From: Otis tarda
Lineage: Eukaryota > Chordata > Aves > Otidiformes > Otididae
Assembly: GCA_026413225.1 (NCBI GenBank)
Contig: CM048554.1
Coordinates: forward strand, 53,217,463-53,281,462
Reading direction: 5' to 3'
DNA: 64,000 nucleotides
Shown one piece after another: positions 62,901-64,000 of this stretch. The first letter of the stretch is position 1; each line of letters begins with the position of its first letter. Under the pieces are notes generated by a model. That model saw only the letters and a list, made by a program, of their open reading frames with translations, ran no database searches and was not told where the DNA came from. Both the position numbers and the translations under genes were made by a program.

Positions 62901-64000
62901 CTTGTTCATTTTTTTTTTTATAAAAGCCAGAAAGTTATTGGTGCCTTAGGAAGAGAAGGAGGAAGATTATGTGCTGCAGTGGTAGCGCCTGCACCCCCGG
63001 TGTGAACTCCGTCACACAACTGAGCGGATCCAAGGGTGGTGTTTCAGCACTGTGAGGAGCTGGGAAGGGCGGCTGCGTTTTGCAAGATGACCCAGGTCTT
63101 GCTGCCACCTCTCACTACATTGGCCGGGGCTGCAGCCAGTCTGGCACCGATGAGAAAAGCTCGGTCCCTCTCCAGATCCCAGCTCCAGAGCAGAAAGCAA
63201 TTCCCTTCGTTGTGAAGTATCATCACTGCTGCTGCAAGCCTCCTCCTCTGGGAAGCCACCCTTGTCCTAGGGGGGACAGGGCAGCTCCTGGGAAGGAGAG
63301 CAGGAGCCCAGTAGGTGCTTGGCCCTGTTTCCCCCTTCCTGAGTGGCTGGCAAGTTGCTCCCCTTTGTTGTCTCAATATCTGCATATAGGGGAGAGCAGA
63401 TGAGCAAGAAGGATGGATGCTGCAAAGCAGAGCAGCACTGAGCTGCTCACAACTGCTAAGCGTGGGCATAAGGAATGAGAATCCCATCCTACCCGGGACT
63501 CCAGGCTGCAAGAGGCACCTGGATGCTCCTCAGCAGCAGCCAGCATGAGCTGCTGCAGCAACAGCTCAAACCACTTGAGAAATGTGAGAGTTGGTGACTT
63601 TTTTTGAAGAGCTGCAGGTGTGTAGAAAGCTTAAGAGCTTTCTTTCTAAAGTTGCCTGGTTTCAGGGGGACGCTAGTGAGTAAATATTCTTGGGGCTGCT
63701 ATTTTACCTAGAAGCATTACATTGGTCTCAGTCAAGTGGAAATCATCACCTTCTTTTACAAAAACAGGCATATTGTGTGAATAGAAAAACAGACCAAGGG
63801 AATGTCTTGCATAGTGCTCAAAAGAAATTCCTTCCCTTTAACTGTGGACTCACCTCCACATCTGTCTGCTGCTGGGATAGAAGTGGCTGACTTGTCACCA
63901 TACCTGGCTGCAGAAACCTGTGGGTAGGCTGTTCAGACGGCTGCCGGTCTGGCCAACTTCCCACATAATAAGTGAAATCCTGCATTACATCAACACTTCC
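59903..64000. other. 5' flank of CAPN8
   Basis: It should hold the CAPN8 promoter and possibly an untranslated first exon, but no clear TATA box or CpG island stands out. No CAPN2 first-exon sequence (a second KYLNQDYE or CxxAGTLFxD motif) is present, so the expected head-to-head neighbour is not in this window. Confidence 0.55.

Noticed and set aside
63044-63511. 155-codon minus-strand open frame in the CAPN8 5' flank
   Set aside because: Low-complexity composition (Ser, Pro, Ala, Arg), frames open on both strands, no motif; not supported as a gene.
1-64000. CRISPR arrays, operons, phage or bacterial defence systems
   Set aside because: No regularly spaced repeats or prokaryotic gene organisation; the sequence is vertebrate, with split genes and LINEs.

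Overview
This window is nuclear DNA from a bird. The evidence is the avian-style CR1 retrotransposon copies, including one with a typical 3' terminus ending ATTCTATG at about 29992, and a solo LTR of a bird endogenous-retrovirus type at 51313-51767. The protein-coding content is also spread over short GT-AG exons. I see no bacterial, phage or plasmid features, and I cannot name the species.

The only protein-coding gene I can support is one complete gene on the minus strand, running from its start codon at 59857 to its stop codon at 28884. I assembled 21 coding exons by hand; all have GT-AG borders and compatible phases. They give a 2109-nt reading frame including the stop, for a 702-residue protein. 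It is a classical calpain, a calcium-dependent cysteine protease with the PC1/PC2 protease core, a C2-like domain and a penta-EF-hand domain. It most resembles calpain-8 (CAPN8, nCL-2). The catalytic residues Cys105, His262 and Asn286 are all present, and I found no frameshift or internal stop, so the gene looks functional.

Layout: 1-28.67 kb is the 3' flank of CAPN8. It holds old CR1 remnants (about 2.4-2.8, 9.1-9.6 and 11.1-11.55 kb), two GC-rich patches (10.45-11.1 and 17.1-17.45 kb) and a few small tandem or inverted repeats, with no supportable gene. From 28.68 to 59.9 kb lies CAPN8, with the C-terminal penta-EF-hand exons at 28.9-36.3 kb, the linker and C2-like exons at 36.9-42.5 kb and the protease core at 42.3-59.9 kb. 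Introns carry a CR1 3' end (intron 20), a CR1 fragment 64 bases from the exon 5 donor (intron 5) and the solo LTR (intron 2). From 59.9 to 64 kb is the 5' flank. In mammals CAPN8 lies head to head with CAPN2; no CAPN2 exon is visible here, so that gene, if it is the neighbour, starts to the right of the window.

I did not find a novel biological system. The points most worth checking are the hand-built exon model with its 12-nt micro-exon and 7-codon terminal exon, the possible 5' untranslated exon, and the transposable-element insertions close to exons.
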